A DNA stretch of 33,626 nucleotides from a virus, in the IMG/VR virus record IMGVR_UViG_3300033144_005562, positions 1-33,626 of that record; one strand, given 5' to 3'. The notes beneath the pieces are model-generated. The model saw only the letters and a program-made list of their open reading frames with translations, did not search any database and was not told the origin of the DNA. Position numbers and translations under genes: made by a program. Positions 6,208 through 13,631 of the stretch are shown one piece after another (positions within the stretch are counted from its first letter, which is position 1; each line of letters opens with the position of its first letter).

Positions 6208-7091
6208 TCTGCAAAAAATTGACTGTTTTGAGTTTTGGTGGTGGCCAGGACTCCACCACTATTCTGCAAAAAATAATTCATGATCCAGCTTTCAGAGCTC
6301 AGCATGTTTCCGGGCACTTGGTTGTGGTGATGAGTGACACTGGTGATGAGCACCCCAAAACCTATGAGCACACCAAAGCCATGCAGCTCCTGTGCATTGA
6401 GCACAACATTGATTTTTTCTTTCTCACTCCTGACATGGGTTTCCATTATGAAAAATGGAGAGATCTCAGATCCTTTTATGAAAGGACCAAAACCATTGGC
6501 TCCAAAGCATTCCCAAAGACCTGCACTGACAAGCTGAAAATCCAGCCCATTTATAAATTTTTGGAATTTTGGATTGGTGAAAATTATGGCTTTGATGTTG
6601 GCAGAAAAAAGGCTCTCTATGAGCTGGCTGAAAAGCATGGCAAAATCAAAGTCCTTTTGGGGATTGCAAGAGGTGAGGAGAGGAGAGCATCAGGCAATGA
6701 CTGTGGCCCTCTGTGGATGCAAAGGACCATTGAGAAAGTCTATCCACTCATTGATGAGGGAATGGACAGAGCTGATTGCCAGGCCTACTTGAGAGATATT
6801 GGTGAGGTGGTCCCTCAGCCATCAAATTGCATGCTCTGCCCTTACATGAGCAAGGTGGAGCTTTTATGGCTATTCAGAAACCACCCCACAGATTTCAAAG
6901 AATGGGTGAGGCTTGAGGCTCAAAAGCTGGAAAAGCACAAAGAAAAGGGCTCAAAGAATTTGGGTGTCTTTGGTGTGAAAAATCTAGAGGTGATCTTGCA
7001 AGAGGCCATCACTGAGCATGGGCACATGACTGATGCTGATCTTGATGAATACAAGATGAGCCATGGCCACTGTGTGAAGTCAAAATTTTGA
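6204..7091 (+). CDS. PP-loop ATPase, PAPS reductase-like family (second of pair)
   Basis: 295 residues. The loop is SFGGGQDSTT (10-19), a glutamine-for-lysine version of SGGxDS found in a distinct phage subfamily. The cysteine layout mirrors its neighbour: Cys107 in TCTDKLKIQPI and a CMLC pair (Cys209, Cys212). LLGIARGEERR corresponds to the Arg-rich signature. Compared with the first gene it has an extra aromatic segment (HYEKWRDLRSFYERT) and a charged C-terminal extension. It starts by ATGA overlap with the first gene, so the two are probably translated together and may form a complex. Between 6313 and 7190 there is no CpG. Its stop codon directly abuts the stop of the last minus-strand gene. 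Confidence 0.78.
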   Translation: MICKKLTVLSFGGGQDSTTILQKIIHDPAFRAQHVSGHLVVVMSDTGDEHPKTYEHTKAMQLLCIEHNIDFFFLTPDMGFHYEKWRDLRSFYERTKTIGSKAFPKTCTDKLKIQPIYKFLEFWIGENYGFDVGRKKALYELAEKHGKIKVLLGIARGEERRASGNDCGPLWMQRTIEKVYPLIDEGMDRADCQAYLRDIGEVVPQPSNCMLCPYMSKVELLWLFRNHPTDFKEWVRLEAQKLEKHKEKGSKNLGVFGVKNLEVILQEAITEHGHMTDADLDEYKMSHGHCVKSKF

Positions 7092-7436
7092 CTATGGACA
7101 AATCTTGTCCAGCACTGCAAAGGCATCCAAAATCTGTGTTTTTTGGATGTTTGTTGCACTGAATGAAATAATGACCTCAATTTGCCCACCAGACGTTGCA
7201 GCAAGGGTGTCACTGTCCACAGCTGCAAGCTCTGCACTGATTTGCCCATTTGTTGGACCTCCCACCACAGCCACGTTGTCAGCTGGCACAGACTCTAGTT
7301 TTGAAATCACTGTTGTGCCTGCCTTAAAGCAGACCTGGATCTCTGTGAATCCAGTCAGATCAAAAGGCTTTCCAGTCTTTTCACTCTCCAAATCAATAAT
7401 GAATGGTTGTCGCTCCCCTTGAATCACCTGAATCAT
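7092..7436 (-). CDS. Phage baseplate/fibre-associated protein, BppU-N-like domain
   Basis: 114 residues and the last gene of the late operon. The pattern VIQGERQPFIIDL followed by PFDLTGFTEIQVCFK is the usual opening of the immunoglobulin-like BppU N-terminal domain found in receptor-binding and fibre-attachment proteins. Ribosome site GAGGAGAG precedes the ATG. It follows three other fibre-region genes, so a fibre adaptor or small virion protein is likely. Its TAG at 7092-7094 abuts the convergent PP-loop gene with no spacer. Confidence 0.6.
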   Translation of the reverse strand: MIQVIQGERQPFIIDLESEKTGKPFDLTGFTEIQVCFKAGTTVISKLESVPADNVAVVGGPTNGQISAELAAVDSDTLAATSGGQIEVIISFSATNIQKTQILDAFAVLDKICP

Positions 7437-7445
7437 TTTCTCTCC

Positions 7446-7952
7446 TCAACAATCAACCTGGCCAGTCAATGAGTCATCCTCACCGACTTTTCCAGATATT
7501 TGCTCATCATCACTCACTTTTGCTTTCAATGCATTGTCATCTTGCAGCGTTGCACCAATGGAATCATCATCACTCACTTTTGAACTAATGTCATCAGCAT
7601 CCAGCACTATGGCTTTGATTGTGCCCTGCTGTGAGGATGCAAGCAAAGTGTCAATGGCTGAGGCCAGGTCATCTCTGTCAAACCTCTCATGGTCTGGCAA
7701 AAGGTCTGTGCTGGTTGTGAAAAGAGCGTCAGCAAAAACATCATATTCAACAGTCAGATAGGCTGTGTCTGGCATCAACACAGTGTCATCATAATGCCAA
7801 CCATTTGAAACATGTGGCACACCAAAAGGACTCCCCACAATCTCAGCTCCTGTGGCTCCTCTGACAATTGCTCTCACAAATTTGTCAGTCACCCTAGTCT
7901 CAAGCAAAATGGCAAGTGGGATCTTTTCTCCCACTTTTAGATTTATGGCCAA
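7446..7952 (-). CDS. Fibre-region protein with 10-residue repeats
   Basis: 168 residues. The first 80 residues look like a beta-rich phage domain (a DUF found upstream of fibre adaptors; GEKIPLAILLETRVTDKFVR opening). A short helical linker follows. The C-terminal 44 residues consist of four 10-residue repeats of the form KVSDDxSIxG. The start is TTG, preceded by AAAGGGG; no ATG lies in frame nearby. The repeat part could form a beta-solenoid-like shaft. Probably part of the fibre or its chaperone; no clear family. Confidence 0.55.
   Translation of the reverse strand: MAINLKVGEKIPLAILLETRVTDKFVRAIVRGATGAEIVGSPFGVPHVSNGWHYDDTVLMPDTAYLTVEYDVFADALFTTSTDLLPDHERFDRDDLASAIDTLLASSQQGTIKAIVLDADDISSKVSDDDSIGATLQDDNALKAKVSDDEQISGKVGEDDSLTGQVDC
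7461..7580 (-). repeat. Four 30-bp (10-residue) repeats in the fibre-region protein
   Basis: Consecutive units begin KVSDDDSIGA, TLQDDNALKA, KVSDDEQISG and KVGEDDSLTG (residues 125-164). Units one and three share a 19-base exact stretch, TCATCATCACTCACTTTTG on the plus strand, at 7504 and 7564, 60 bases apart. The array ends four codons before the stop. Confidence 0.7.
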
Positions 7953-7965
7953 AGCTCATCCCCTT

Positions 7966-8532
7966 TCAAGTTGACAAAGTCAGTCCAAGAAATGCCTCAA
8001 TTTTATTTTTCAATTTCAACAACCTATTGTCATTCACAAAAGGGTTTAGTCCTGGCCCTGCATTATTCCACTCAGTTGGATTGTCTCTCAAATGTTGCAA
8101 AACTCTCCGCGCCACTCTGAGTGCACCATCATGAAAAGCATCATTCAGTGAAATTGGCAATCCATTTGAGTCAATATCATAGCCTTTTGCCCAAAGACCA
8201 ATCACCCCTGATCTTTTCCCAGATCCATTGATGCCAAGGTCTAAGTTTTTAGCCCGATACTGCAGCAATATTTTTTCAATAAAAGGAAAAATTTCACTTT
8301 TTAGATTGTCGTTTTCATTATCCTCATTTGTCTGACTCACAAAGGTGGTGACATAATTATTGGTGGCGGTAGTTTGAGGTCCAGTCACATCAGTGCTGAA
8401 AAATATCTTGATGGCTGTCCCATCAATTTGGGTGTGTTTATAAATAGCCCCAAGTGTTGCATGCTCAACCAGACCACTGTGAAATTTTGAGGGATTTGTG
8501 ATTGTTTTTGTGTAAGTCAATTCAGTGGCCAT
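7966..8532 (-). CDS. Hypothetical late protein in the fibre region
   Basis: 188 residues, not recognised. The first half is beta-rich (SGLVEHATLGAIYKHTQ, TAIKIFFSTDV). The second half is helical and charged, ending in a leucine-rich helix. The start overlaps the stop of the upstream fibre gene by one base, indicating coupled translation. Position among fibre genes suggests a virion or fibre-assembly protein. Confidence 0.55.
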   Translation of the reverse strand: MATELTYTKTITNPSKFHSGLVEHATLGAIYKHTQIDGTAIKIFFSTDVTGPQTTATNNYVTTFVSQTNEDNENDNLKSEIFPFIEKILLQYRAKNLDLGINGSGKRSGVIGLWAKGYDIDSNGLPISLNDAFHDGALRVARRVLQHLRDNPTEWNNAGPGLNPFVNDNRLLKLKNKIEAFLGLTLST

Positions 8533-9509
8533 TATGCTGATGCTCCCAATCTCACAAGCAACATGCTGCGCCCTGTGAATTCAACAGTCCCACCTGTGAC
8601 ATTGGTTCTGATGTCAATGGCCTGAGTGCCATCCACTGAAATGATTCCAAGGGATTGAGCCGATCCTAAAAAATTCACACTCACCCCTTGAGTACTTCTT
8701 CTTGTTGCCTCATCAGCAACACCATCAACATACATGACCACCTCAGCCACCCTATTGTTTGTCACAATTTTTGTGTCTGCAGAAAACCAGACAGCATACC
8801 TGCCATCAACAGGGGTGAGAGTCATGCCTGTGATCATCACATCAGTATCAGATCCAGTTGAAAATAAAGTGTCTGTTTCAACAAAAGAGCTCAAGATCCC
8901 AGTGGCACTGTTTGAGGTGACTGTGAAAATCCACTCACCATTTGCTGTGTCCTTGTGTTGACACAGTGCCTTGATGACATCTTGAGGATTCAAAGTGATG
9001 ACACTTGTGCCATCCTGCAGCTGAAAGTCAATTGGCTCAGAGGAGTCATTGATGACCTCAAAAGCTCTGCCCAGTTTTAAGGTTGTGGCAACAGGCAGTT
9101 TGACTTTGAAACCTGTGGCTGTGCCACCAACATCAACAAAAGTGTTGTCAGCTGCAACAAGAGCCCTTGTCCCATTCAGCGTTGTTGTCACAATTTCAGG
9201 AGGCAAAACACTGGTGGTCCTGAGCTCCTCTAGTGCCAATTTCACATTAGTGCTTGCACTTTTAAAAGTGGATCCACCATCAGCAAAGCCAACATCTTGT
9301 GCAGAGTATTTTCTCCAATCACTGGCAGTGTCACCAGCCCCCACCTTTTTCCAGATCAACTGGCCAGCAGCAAGAGTCTGACAATAGACTGTGTTGAATG
9401 GGAGCCCTTGCCCTATAGGACTTGTGGCCCCACCTGTATAGAAAGGGCCATCATTATCCTCATCAACAATCATCCCATCAGGGACTGAAAATGCTTTGTC
9501 AACGTCCAA
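8532..9509 (-). CDS. Tail fibre protein
   Basis: 325 residues. The layout is typical of phage fibres: an N-terminal attachment region, then VGAGDTASDWRKYSAQDVGF, a trimer-type segment (STNVKLALEELRTT), and beta-rich modules. The C-terminal third (DTDVMITGMTLTPVDGRYAVWFSADT) looks like a jelly-roll tip found in fibre and C1q-like domains. The start is TTG with GGAGGG about eight bases upstream; no nearby in-frame ATG fits. It follows the second fibre gene by 14 bases. It probably contributes to receptor binding. Confidence 0.65.
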   Translation of the reverse strand: MDVDKAFSVPDGMIVDEDNDGPFYTGGATSPIGQGLPFNTVYCQTLAAGQLIWKKVGAGDTASDWRKYSAQDVGFADGGSTFKSASTNVKLALEELRTTSVLPPEIVTTTLNGTRALVAADNTFVDVGGTATGFKVKLPVATTLKLGRAFEVINDSSEPIDFQLQDGTSVITLNPQDVIKALCQHKDTANGEWIFTVTSNSATGILSSFVETDTLFSTGSDTDVMITGMTLTPVDGRYAVWFSADTKIVTNNRVAEVVMYVDGVADEATRRSTQGVSVNFLGSAQSLGIISVDGTQAIDIRTNVTGGTVEFTGRSMLLVRLGASA

Positions 9510-9523
9510 GCGTCAACCCTCCA

Positions 9524-10456
9524 TTAGTTTACAACAGTACGTCTTAGGGAAACGTGCACACCAGCTGTGGAGCTGGATGCTCTCAGTCTCACTGCCTGTG
9601 CAGCACCAACACCATTTAAATCAACAGTTAACACTAGGTTGAAATTTCCAAATTTAAGTTTTGCAAATTGAGTGTCATCAACAAGCGTTGCATCAGCACC
9701 AGCATGACCATTGTGAATTGCCACAATCTTGCTGGCTTTTTTATTGGCAGGTGTTGCCTCTTCAAAAGCTACAATCTCCCACTCAACCTGTTGAATGTCA
9801 TCAGCAAGCACTGTGTCCAAGTCCTGCAGAGTGGTCACATTTGCAACATCAATCTGAGCTCCACCTGAAATGGTCTCAAGCTGTGTTTCGAGTGCTTGCA
9901 GAGCTGCTTTATTGGTTGAGGTGTCTGGAATAGTGATTCCTGTGAATGTGCCCAAATCAGTGGCATTCTCAGCCACCCCACTCAATGTGATTAGGTCATC
10001 AACATTTTGATCAGTCTCCTCATAGGCTGTTTCAATAGCCTGGAGAGCTGCTTTTGTGGTGACATTATCAGCAATGGTGGCACCTGTGAAAGTGCCATTG
10101 TCCACAGCACCTTGAGCAAGTCCACTTGCTGTTTGAATATCGTCTTGATTGCCAACAATTTTTTCAACAGCCTCCTCAACAGTGTCACCAATAGCAATTG
10201 TGCCGTTTGCTGCAGCATAGCCTGCAGACAATAGGCCTGGAGGCATCAAATCCCAATCAGCCAAAGCTCCTGCATTTGCAATTTTTCTGTAGAAATTCCC
10301 ATCAGTCCTTTGGTATGTTGAGCCAATGGGAGCGGCATCCTGTGGCCCCGCGTCTCCACCAGGTGCTGCAGATCCGGCAATGGCTGACGACAGCAAAAGG
10401 CCATCAACGTCAAAAATATCCAATCCCTTTTCTACTCCAAAATTTGCTCTACTCAT
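9524..10456 (-). CDS. Tail fibre protein with 48-residue tandem repeat
   Basis: 310 residues. The N-terminus has the fibre signature GGDAGPQDAAPIGSTYQRT followed by YRKIANAGALADW. Two copies of a 48-residue module (from residues 111 and 159) share GTFTGxTIxD and KAALQAxET. The C-terminal 90 residues form a beta-rich domain resembling tip domains of the neighbouring fibre. The ATG is preceded by AAAGGGGAGAG. Located with the other fibres downstream of the lysis genes. Expected at the baseplate periphery for host recognition. Confidence 0.65.
   Translation of the reverse strand: MSRANFGVEKGLDIFDVDGLLLSSAIAGSAAPGGDAGPQDAAPIGSTYQRTDGNFYRKIANAGALADWDLMPPGLLSAGYAAANGTIAIGDTVEEAVEKIVGNQDDIQTASGLAQGAVDNGTFTGATIADNVTTKAALQAIETAYEETDQNVDDLITLSGVAENATDLGTFTGITIPDTSTNKAALQALETQLETISGGAQIDVANVTTLQDLDTVLADDIQQVEWEIVAFEEATPANKKASKIVAIHNGHAGADATLVDDTQFAKLKFGNFNLVLTVDLNGVGAAQAVRLRASSSTAGVHVSLRRTVVN
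9860..10126 (-). repeat. Two-copy 48-residue repeat in the tail fibre gene
   Basis: Residues 111-158 and 159-199 align as tandem copies: SGxAxxAxDxGTFTG, then NKAALQAxET. At DNA level CCTGTGAA recurs at 9939 and 10083 on the plus strand, 144 bases apart. Such repeats change fibre length by recombination. Confidence 0.6.
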
Positions 10457-10468
10457 AATCTCTCCCCT

Positions 10469-10810
10469 TTAAAGTTTAAATCTCAAATAAGTCACAGCCA
10501 CAGTCTCAGCCTCATTATTTGTGATTTTCAAATTGAAAATATTACTGATGATTTCTGTAGCCACTTGGATGCTAACATCATCCCCACTCCTGGCATAGAC
10601 CTGATCTGAAATAGTCGAGTCACTTTTTTTTGCAAGCAGGCTCATTGATTTTATTTTGTTGGTTGTGGCATTTTCTATACTGAGTTGATAGGTGAGCGTT
10701 GAAAAGTCTGAATCAGCAAGTGAGTCCACTGCAAGCGTATTGCCAGCAGGAATCTGAATTGTCCTTTTGATCCAAGGCTGCTTGAGCCTTGCAACAGCTG
10801 CACCAGTCAA
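10469..10810 (-). CDS. Hypothetical late protein (fibre/virion associated)
   Basis: 113 residues, beta-rich, unrecognised. It contains a run resembling a virion beta-sandwich (TLTYQLSIENATTNKIKSMSL, AVTYLRFKL). The start is a TTG preceded by AGAGGG. It lies between the endolysin and the repeat-bearing fibre. Probably a small virion protein or fibre accessory. Confidence 0.5.
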   Translation of the reverse strand: MTGAAVARLKQPWIKRTIQIPAGNTLAVDSLADSDFSTLTYQLSIENATTNKIKSMSLLAKKSDSTISDQVYARSGDDVSIQVATEIISNIFNLKITNNEAETVAVTYLRFKL

Positions 10811-10813
10811 TTT

Positions 10814-11695
10814 CTACCCTCTCAATTCTCTCAAGTGGTTTCTCAATTCAATCAAAGTCATTGACAGTGAGCCACCAGGATCTGATTTTCTGCCTGGTGA
10901 AATTTCATCATGCCCCACAAGCCAATCAATATCAAAGTCTGGATTGACATCAAGTCTCCACAAAATGAAGTTGATGAGAGATTTCTCCTGAGCTGGTGTG
11001 AATTTATGATATTTTCCAGGTGCTTGATTTGCAATTTTCAAAGGGATCTCTCTGATGGCATTATTTGGAATCTGCAATCCAAACCAACTTTTGCCATCCT
11101 TTTCCAGCTTTCCAGCATTGCAGATCTCCATGCCTAGACAATATCTGGAAACACCAGTCTTGCCTGCCCACGCGCTTTTGCCAGCATGCCAGGCAATCTC
11201 ATCAAGCATTTGTGATTTTGCCTTATAGATGATCCCCTCAGAATCCATCACCAAACATCCAAGACCTTTTGAGGCCAAATGAGTGAGAGTGTTTTTGGCT
11301 GATTGAGCTCCTCTGTCAAATCTGCCAGCAGTATAGTGCACAACAAGTCCCTTTTCCTGGCCACTTTCAGTCAAATATTGACCATGTGTTTTGATGTCCA
11401 CATCCACAACCTCAATTTGAGGGATCTCATAGAGGGGTTTTTTGCCACTTTCTGATGGTCTCACAGGCTCTTTGAGCTGCTTTTCTCTGATCATGTTTTG
11501 CACCCTTTCAAGCTCAGTTTCTGCAGCAAGATAGTTGGCCACCTTGTCAGCTGATTTTTTGTCAATTGAGGCTATGAATTCATAATAATTTTTGACAGCT
11601 CTCTCTTGCCTTTCCTTTGTTTTCAAAAAGTTTTTGATCATCCACATGATGAGTGGTCCTGCCAGACTTAAAACTGATCCAATTATTGACATCAT
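10814..11695 (-). CDS. Membrane-anchored N-acetylmuramoyl-L-alanine amidase (endolysin)
   Basis: 293 residues. Residues about 3-24 form a hydrophobic helix (signal anchor). A charged, helical region to about 75 follows, with a proline-rich linker after it. From about 115 it is an Amidase_2/AmpD-type zinc amidase: LVVHYTAG with His120, AWHAGKS, GMEICNAG, and GHDEISPGRKSDPGG with His262 and Asp272 ten residues apart as in AmpD. It cleaves the lactyl-peptide link of peptidoglycan. The anchor, which contains glycine and serine (SIIGSVLSLAGP), recalls SAR endolysins that are exported and released later. The stop of the lipoprotein gene overlaps its start (TAATG). Confidence 0.85.
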   Translation of the reverse strand: MMSIIGSVLSLAGPLIMWMIKNFLKTKERQERAVKNYYEFIASIDKKSADKVANYLAAETELERVQNMIREKQLKEPVRPSESGKKPLYEIPQIEVVDVDIKTHGQYLTESGQEKGLVVHYTAGRFDRGAQSAKNTLTHLASKGLGCLVMDSEGIIYKAKSQMLDEIAWHAGKSAWAGKTGVSRYCLGMEICNAGKLEKDGKSWFGLQIPNNAIREIPLKIANQAPGKYHKFTPAQEKSLINFILWRLDVNPDFDIDWLVGHDEISPGRKSDPGGSLSMTLIELRNHLRELRG

Positions 11696-12432
11696 TATTC
11701 AACTCCTCTGATTGGAATGCTATCATAGCCAAAAGTGACCATTTTGTGAAAGTTATCTGCATTTTGCTCATCAACAAAAAAGATTGTGCACTCACCAGGA
11801 GGCATCAAAAACACCCAATTTCTCTTGTCTTTTGGGACTCTGATCTCACAGCCAACAACCTTTGTGCTGATGACATTCCTGTTGAAATGAATGCTCTGGA
11901 TGAGCCCTTTTTTTGCCTGACAGACTGAAGTCCCACCAAATTTTGTGGTCTCACCATTGCACATCACTGTGGCTGGCAATTTTTCTCTCTCAGAATCTAT
12001 GGCAACAAGTCCCCAAGCATGCCTGCCTTTGTTTTTCTCATAGACACCAGCATCAAAAGGACAGGTTTTTTTGACCTCATGGAGCATTGTTGGCCAGACT
12101 TCAAATTCATAAAATCTTTTTGAAAACCAGCCACCATGTCTTTTTGGATTGGGTGTTTTCCACTCTCTATGGCATGACAGCACTGTGATCATGTCAGCTC
12201 TGCCAGGAGGCTCAATCCTGATTTTGTAGCCTCTTGATTGTGTGACAACTCCCATGCCAATGATGGTCTTGTGAGGCTGCCATTTTTTTCCATCCCAGAT
12301 CTTGATTTTCATTTTCAAGTCTTTTTGATAGTCGATGTCTGTTGAAAGAATGGGTGCAATGTAGCCTGTTGATGCACAAGCAGTCAGCCACATAAAAATT
12401 GCTGTGAAAGCTATTCTTTTGAGTTGGATCAA
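11695..12432 (-). CDS. Lipoprotein of unknown function in the lysis region
   Basis: About 245 residues from the TTG at 12432, which has AGGAGGA just upstream; an ATG at 12453 would place that ribosome site inside the gene. It has a lipobox LTAC with Cys19 as the lipidated residue, after a short basic and hydrophobic signal. The mature part has at least five cysteines (SCHREW, KTCPF, VMCNGE, VCQAK, VGCEI, ECTIF), suggesting a disulfide-rich periplasmic fold. It is immediately upstream of the endolysin. Candidate roles are outer-membrane spanin-like lysis factor or superinfection exclusion, but it is much larger than known o-spanins. Not recognised as a family. Confidence 0.6.
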   Translation of the reverse strand: MIQLKRIAFTAIFMWLTACASTGYIAPILSTDIDYQKDLKMKIKIWDGKKWQPHKTIIGMGVVTQSRGYKIRIEPPGRADMITVLSCHREWKTPNPKRHGGWFSKRFYEFEVWPTMLHEVKKTCPFDAGVYEKNKGRHAWGLVAIDSEREKLPATVMCNGETTKFGGTSVCQAKKGLIQSIHFNRNVISTKVVGCEIRVPKDKRNWVFLMPPGECTIFFVDEQNADNFHKMVTFGYDSIPIRGVE

Positions 12433-12458
12433 GGCTCCTCCTATTGATTCCAAAAGTG

Positions 12459-12492
12459 ATCAGGGACACATTAGCCCCTGATTTTTATTTTT
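12459..12492 (+). terminator. Plus-facing intrinsic terminator inside the late operon
   Basis: Stem ATCAGGG (12459-12465) pairs with CCCTGAT (12476-12482), ten-base loop, followed by TTTTATTTTTT. The T tract is on the plus strand, so it faces transcripts coming from the PP-loop side. On the minus strand the hairpin is followed only by CACTTTTGG and would stop little. It sits in the 53-base gap between the 118-residue protein and the lipoprotein. Confidence 0.65.
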
Positions 12493-12506
12493 TCAATGTT
12501 GGATTT

Positions 12507-12863
12507 TTAAGCTGTGGGAGCTGGTGCAGCATCTCCACCGATGACACCAATCACCCCAAGGAATGATGCAAGGTGCAAGACCATTGCAAGGCCAGCCTCA
12601 ACTTTTGCCTCAAGGACATCATCAGCAATGTCATACTCAGCTTTGGCCCACACCATCAGATCAGATCTCTCTTGATCAGATAGGTCTTTGATTTCAGCAG
12701 GCACATTTTTGGCAGCTTGAATTGCTGGCAATAATTTCATCATAGGATCCATCAGATGTGGCAAATCATCCACTGCAATTTTGCCATCAGCTTGTGCTCC
12801 CTCATAGGATTTGTGCATTGACATTGCAAAGGCTAAAATTAGTTTCAAGCTGTCTGTATTCAT
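12507..12863 (-). CDS. Hypothetical late protein with C-terminal hydrophobic segment
   Basis: 118 residues, unrecognised. Mostly helical, with a conserved-looking SDQERSDLMVWAKAEYD in the middle and a hydrophobic stretch near residues 88-108 (MVLHLASFLGVIGVIGG) that could span or lie on a membrane. It ends in APAPTA. Ribosome site GGGAGG precedes the ATG. It lies next to the holin-like gene, so a lysis or membrane accessory role is possible by position. Confidence 0.5.
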   Translation of the reverse strand: MNTDSLKLILAFAMSMHKSYEGAQADGKIAVDDLPHLMDPMMKLLPAIQAAKNVPAEIKDLSDQERSDLMVWAKAEYDIADDVLEAKVEAGLAMVLHLASFLGVIGVIGGDAAPAPTA

Positions 12864-12886
12864 TGGATCCCTCCCAAGGATTAGTT

Positions 12887-13168
12887 TTAATTTTCTTTTT
12901 TCAAATCATAAAGTCTGTTGTCAATAGTCTTGAGCATGCTCTTGATGTCATCAACACCTTTGTTGATGTTTGAAACCTCTGACATGACAAGCTCATGTTT
13001 TGTGTCCACATATTGCCTGACTTGGGACTCTGTTTCAAGGGCTTTGCTGTCCACATGGCCAAAAAGACTGATCATGAGAGCCACCATCCCTGAGCTCCCT
13101 CCCAGGAGCATCCCACTTTTTGCTGCTTTTGACTGCACAAACCACCCCAAAAGTTTTGGAATCAACAT
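12887..13168 (-). CDS. Holin-like protein, one membrane helix plus coiled coil
   Basis: 93 residues. A hydrophobic, glycine/serine-rich helix (about residues 18-38: SGMLLGGSSGMVALMISLFG) is followed by a coiled-coil-like tail (VSNINKGVDDIKSMLKTIDNRLYDL). This layout matches XhlA/BhlA-type holin accessories. Two genes away is the lipoprotein, then the endolysin, giving a plausible lysis cassette. GAGAGGAG precedes the ATG. Without a search the holin call is tentative. Confidence 0.5.
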   Translation of the reverse strand: MLIPKLLGWFVQSKAAKSGMLLGGSSGMVALMISLFGHVDSKALETESQVRQYVDTKHELVMSEVSNINKGVDDIKSMLKTIDNRLYDLKKEN

Positions 13169-13208
13169 CCAATGTCTCCTCTCAACCCTATCATGAGTGA
13201 ATCATAAA

Positions 13209-13619
13209 TCATAAATCAACTGGATCAATGGATGGCTCAAAAGCATCCTTGATCAGGATATTCAAACAATCTTTTATTTCAGATGGTGTCATGGCTGGAG
13301 CACCATTCACAACTGTCACACAAGCGGCCATATTTGCAAGTCTTTCTGATTTTTTTGTGTCTCTAGTTGATTGCTCAGCAGCTTTGGCAGCATCCTCAAC
13401 ATCAGCTGTAGCATCTCCTGCACTGTCAATGACCAAAACCCCACTCACCACTTTCCAGCGCCTCATGTCTTTACCAGAAACATCAAAACATGATTGGCTC
13501 TCTATGCTTTCACAATGAGACTTTTTCACATAGACTGTTTTTGCTCCAACTTTCCCGACAGGGAAATAGTTGGCAAAAACAAACATTGGCACCAGCAAAA
13601 CAAATAAAAACAATTTCAT
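13209..13619 (-). CDS. Exported small protein (signal peptide)
   Basis: About 136 residues from the ATG at 13619, preceded by AAAGGATG; the ATG at 13628 would put that site inside. A 16-residue signal peptide ends VFA before NYF. Four cysteines (SHCESI, SQSCFD, AACVTV, KDCLNI) suggest disulfides in the periplasm. Not recognised. It lies directly downstream of another exported protein (13632-14702), so the two form a secreted pair within the late operon. Confidence 0.6.
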   Translation of the reverse strand: MKLFLFVLLVPMFVFANYFPVGKVGAKTVYVKKSHCESIESQSCFDVSGKDMRRWKVVSGVLVIDSAGDATADVEDAAKAAEQSTRDTKKSERLANMAACVTVVNGAPAMTPSEIKDCLNILIKDAFEPSIDPVDL

Positions 13620-13631
13620 ATTCAACATCCT

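Noticed and set aside
6096-6638. 180-residue open frame opposite the two PP-loop genes
   Set aside because: It spans the overlap of two well-supported plus-strand enzymes and shows no recognisable domain.
5362-7091. Complete Dnd phosphorothioation system
   Set aside because: Only DndC-like enzymes are present. No cysteine desulfurase, DndB, DndD or DndE partner is visible in this window.
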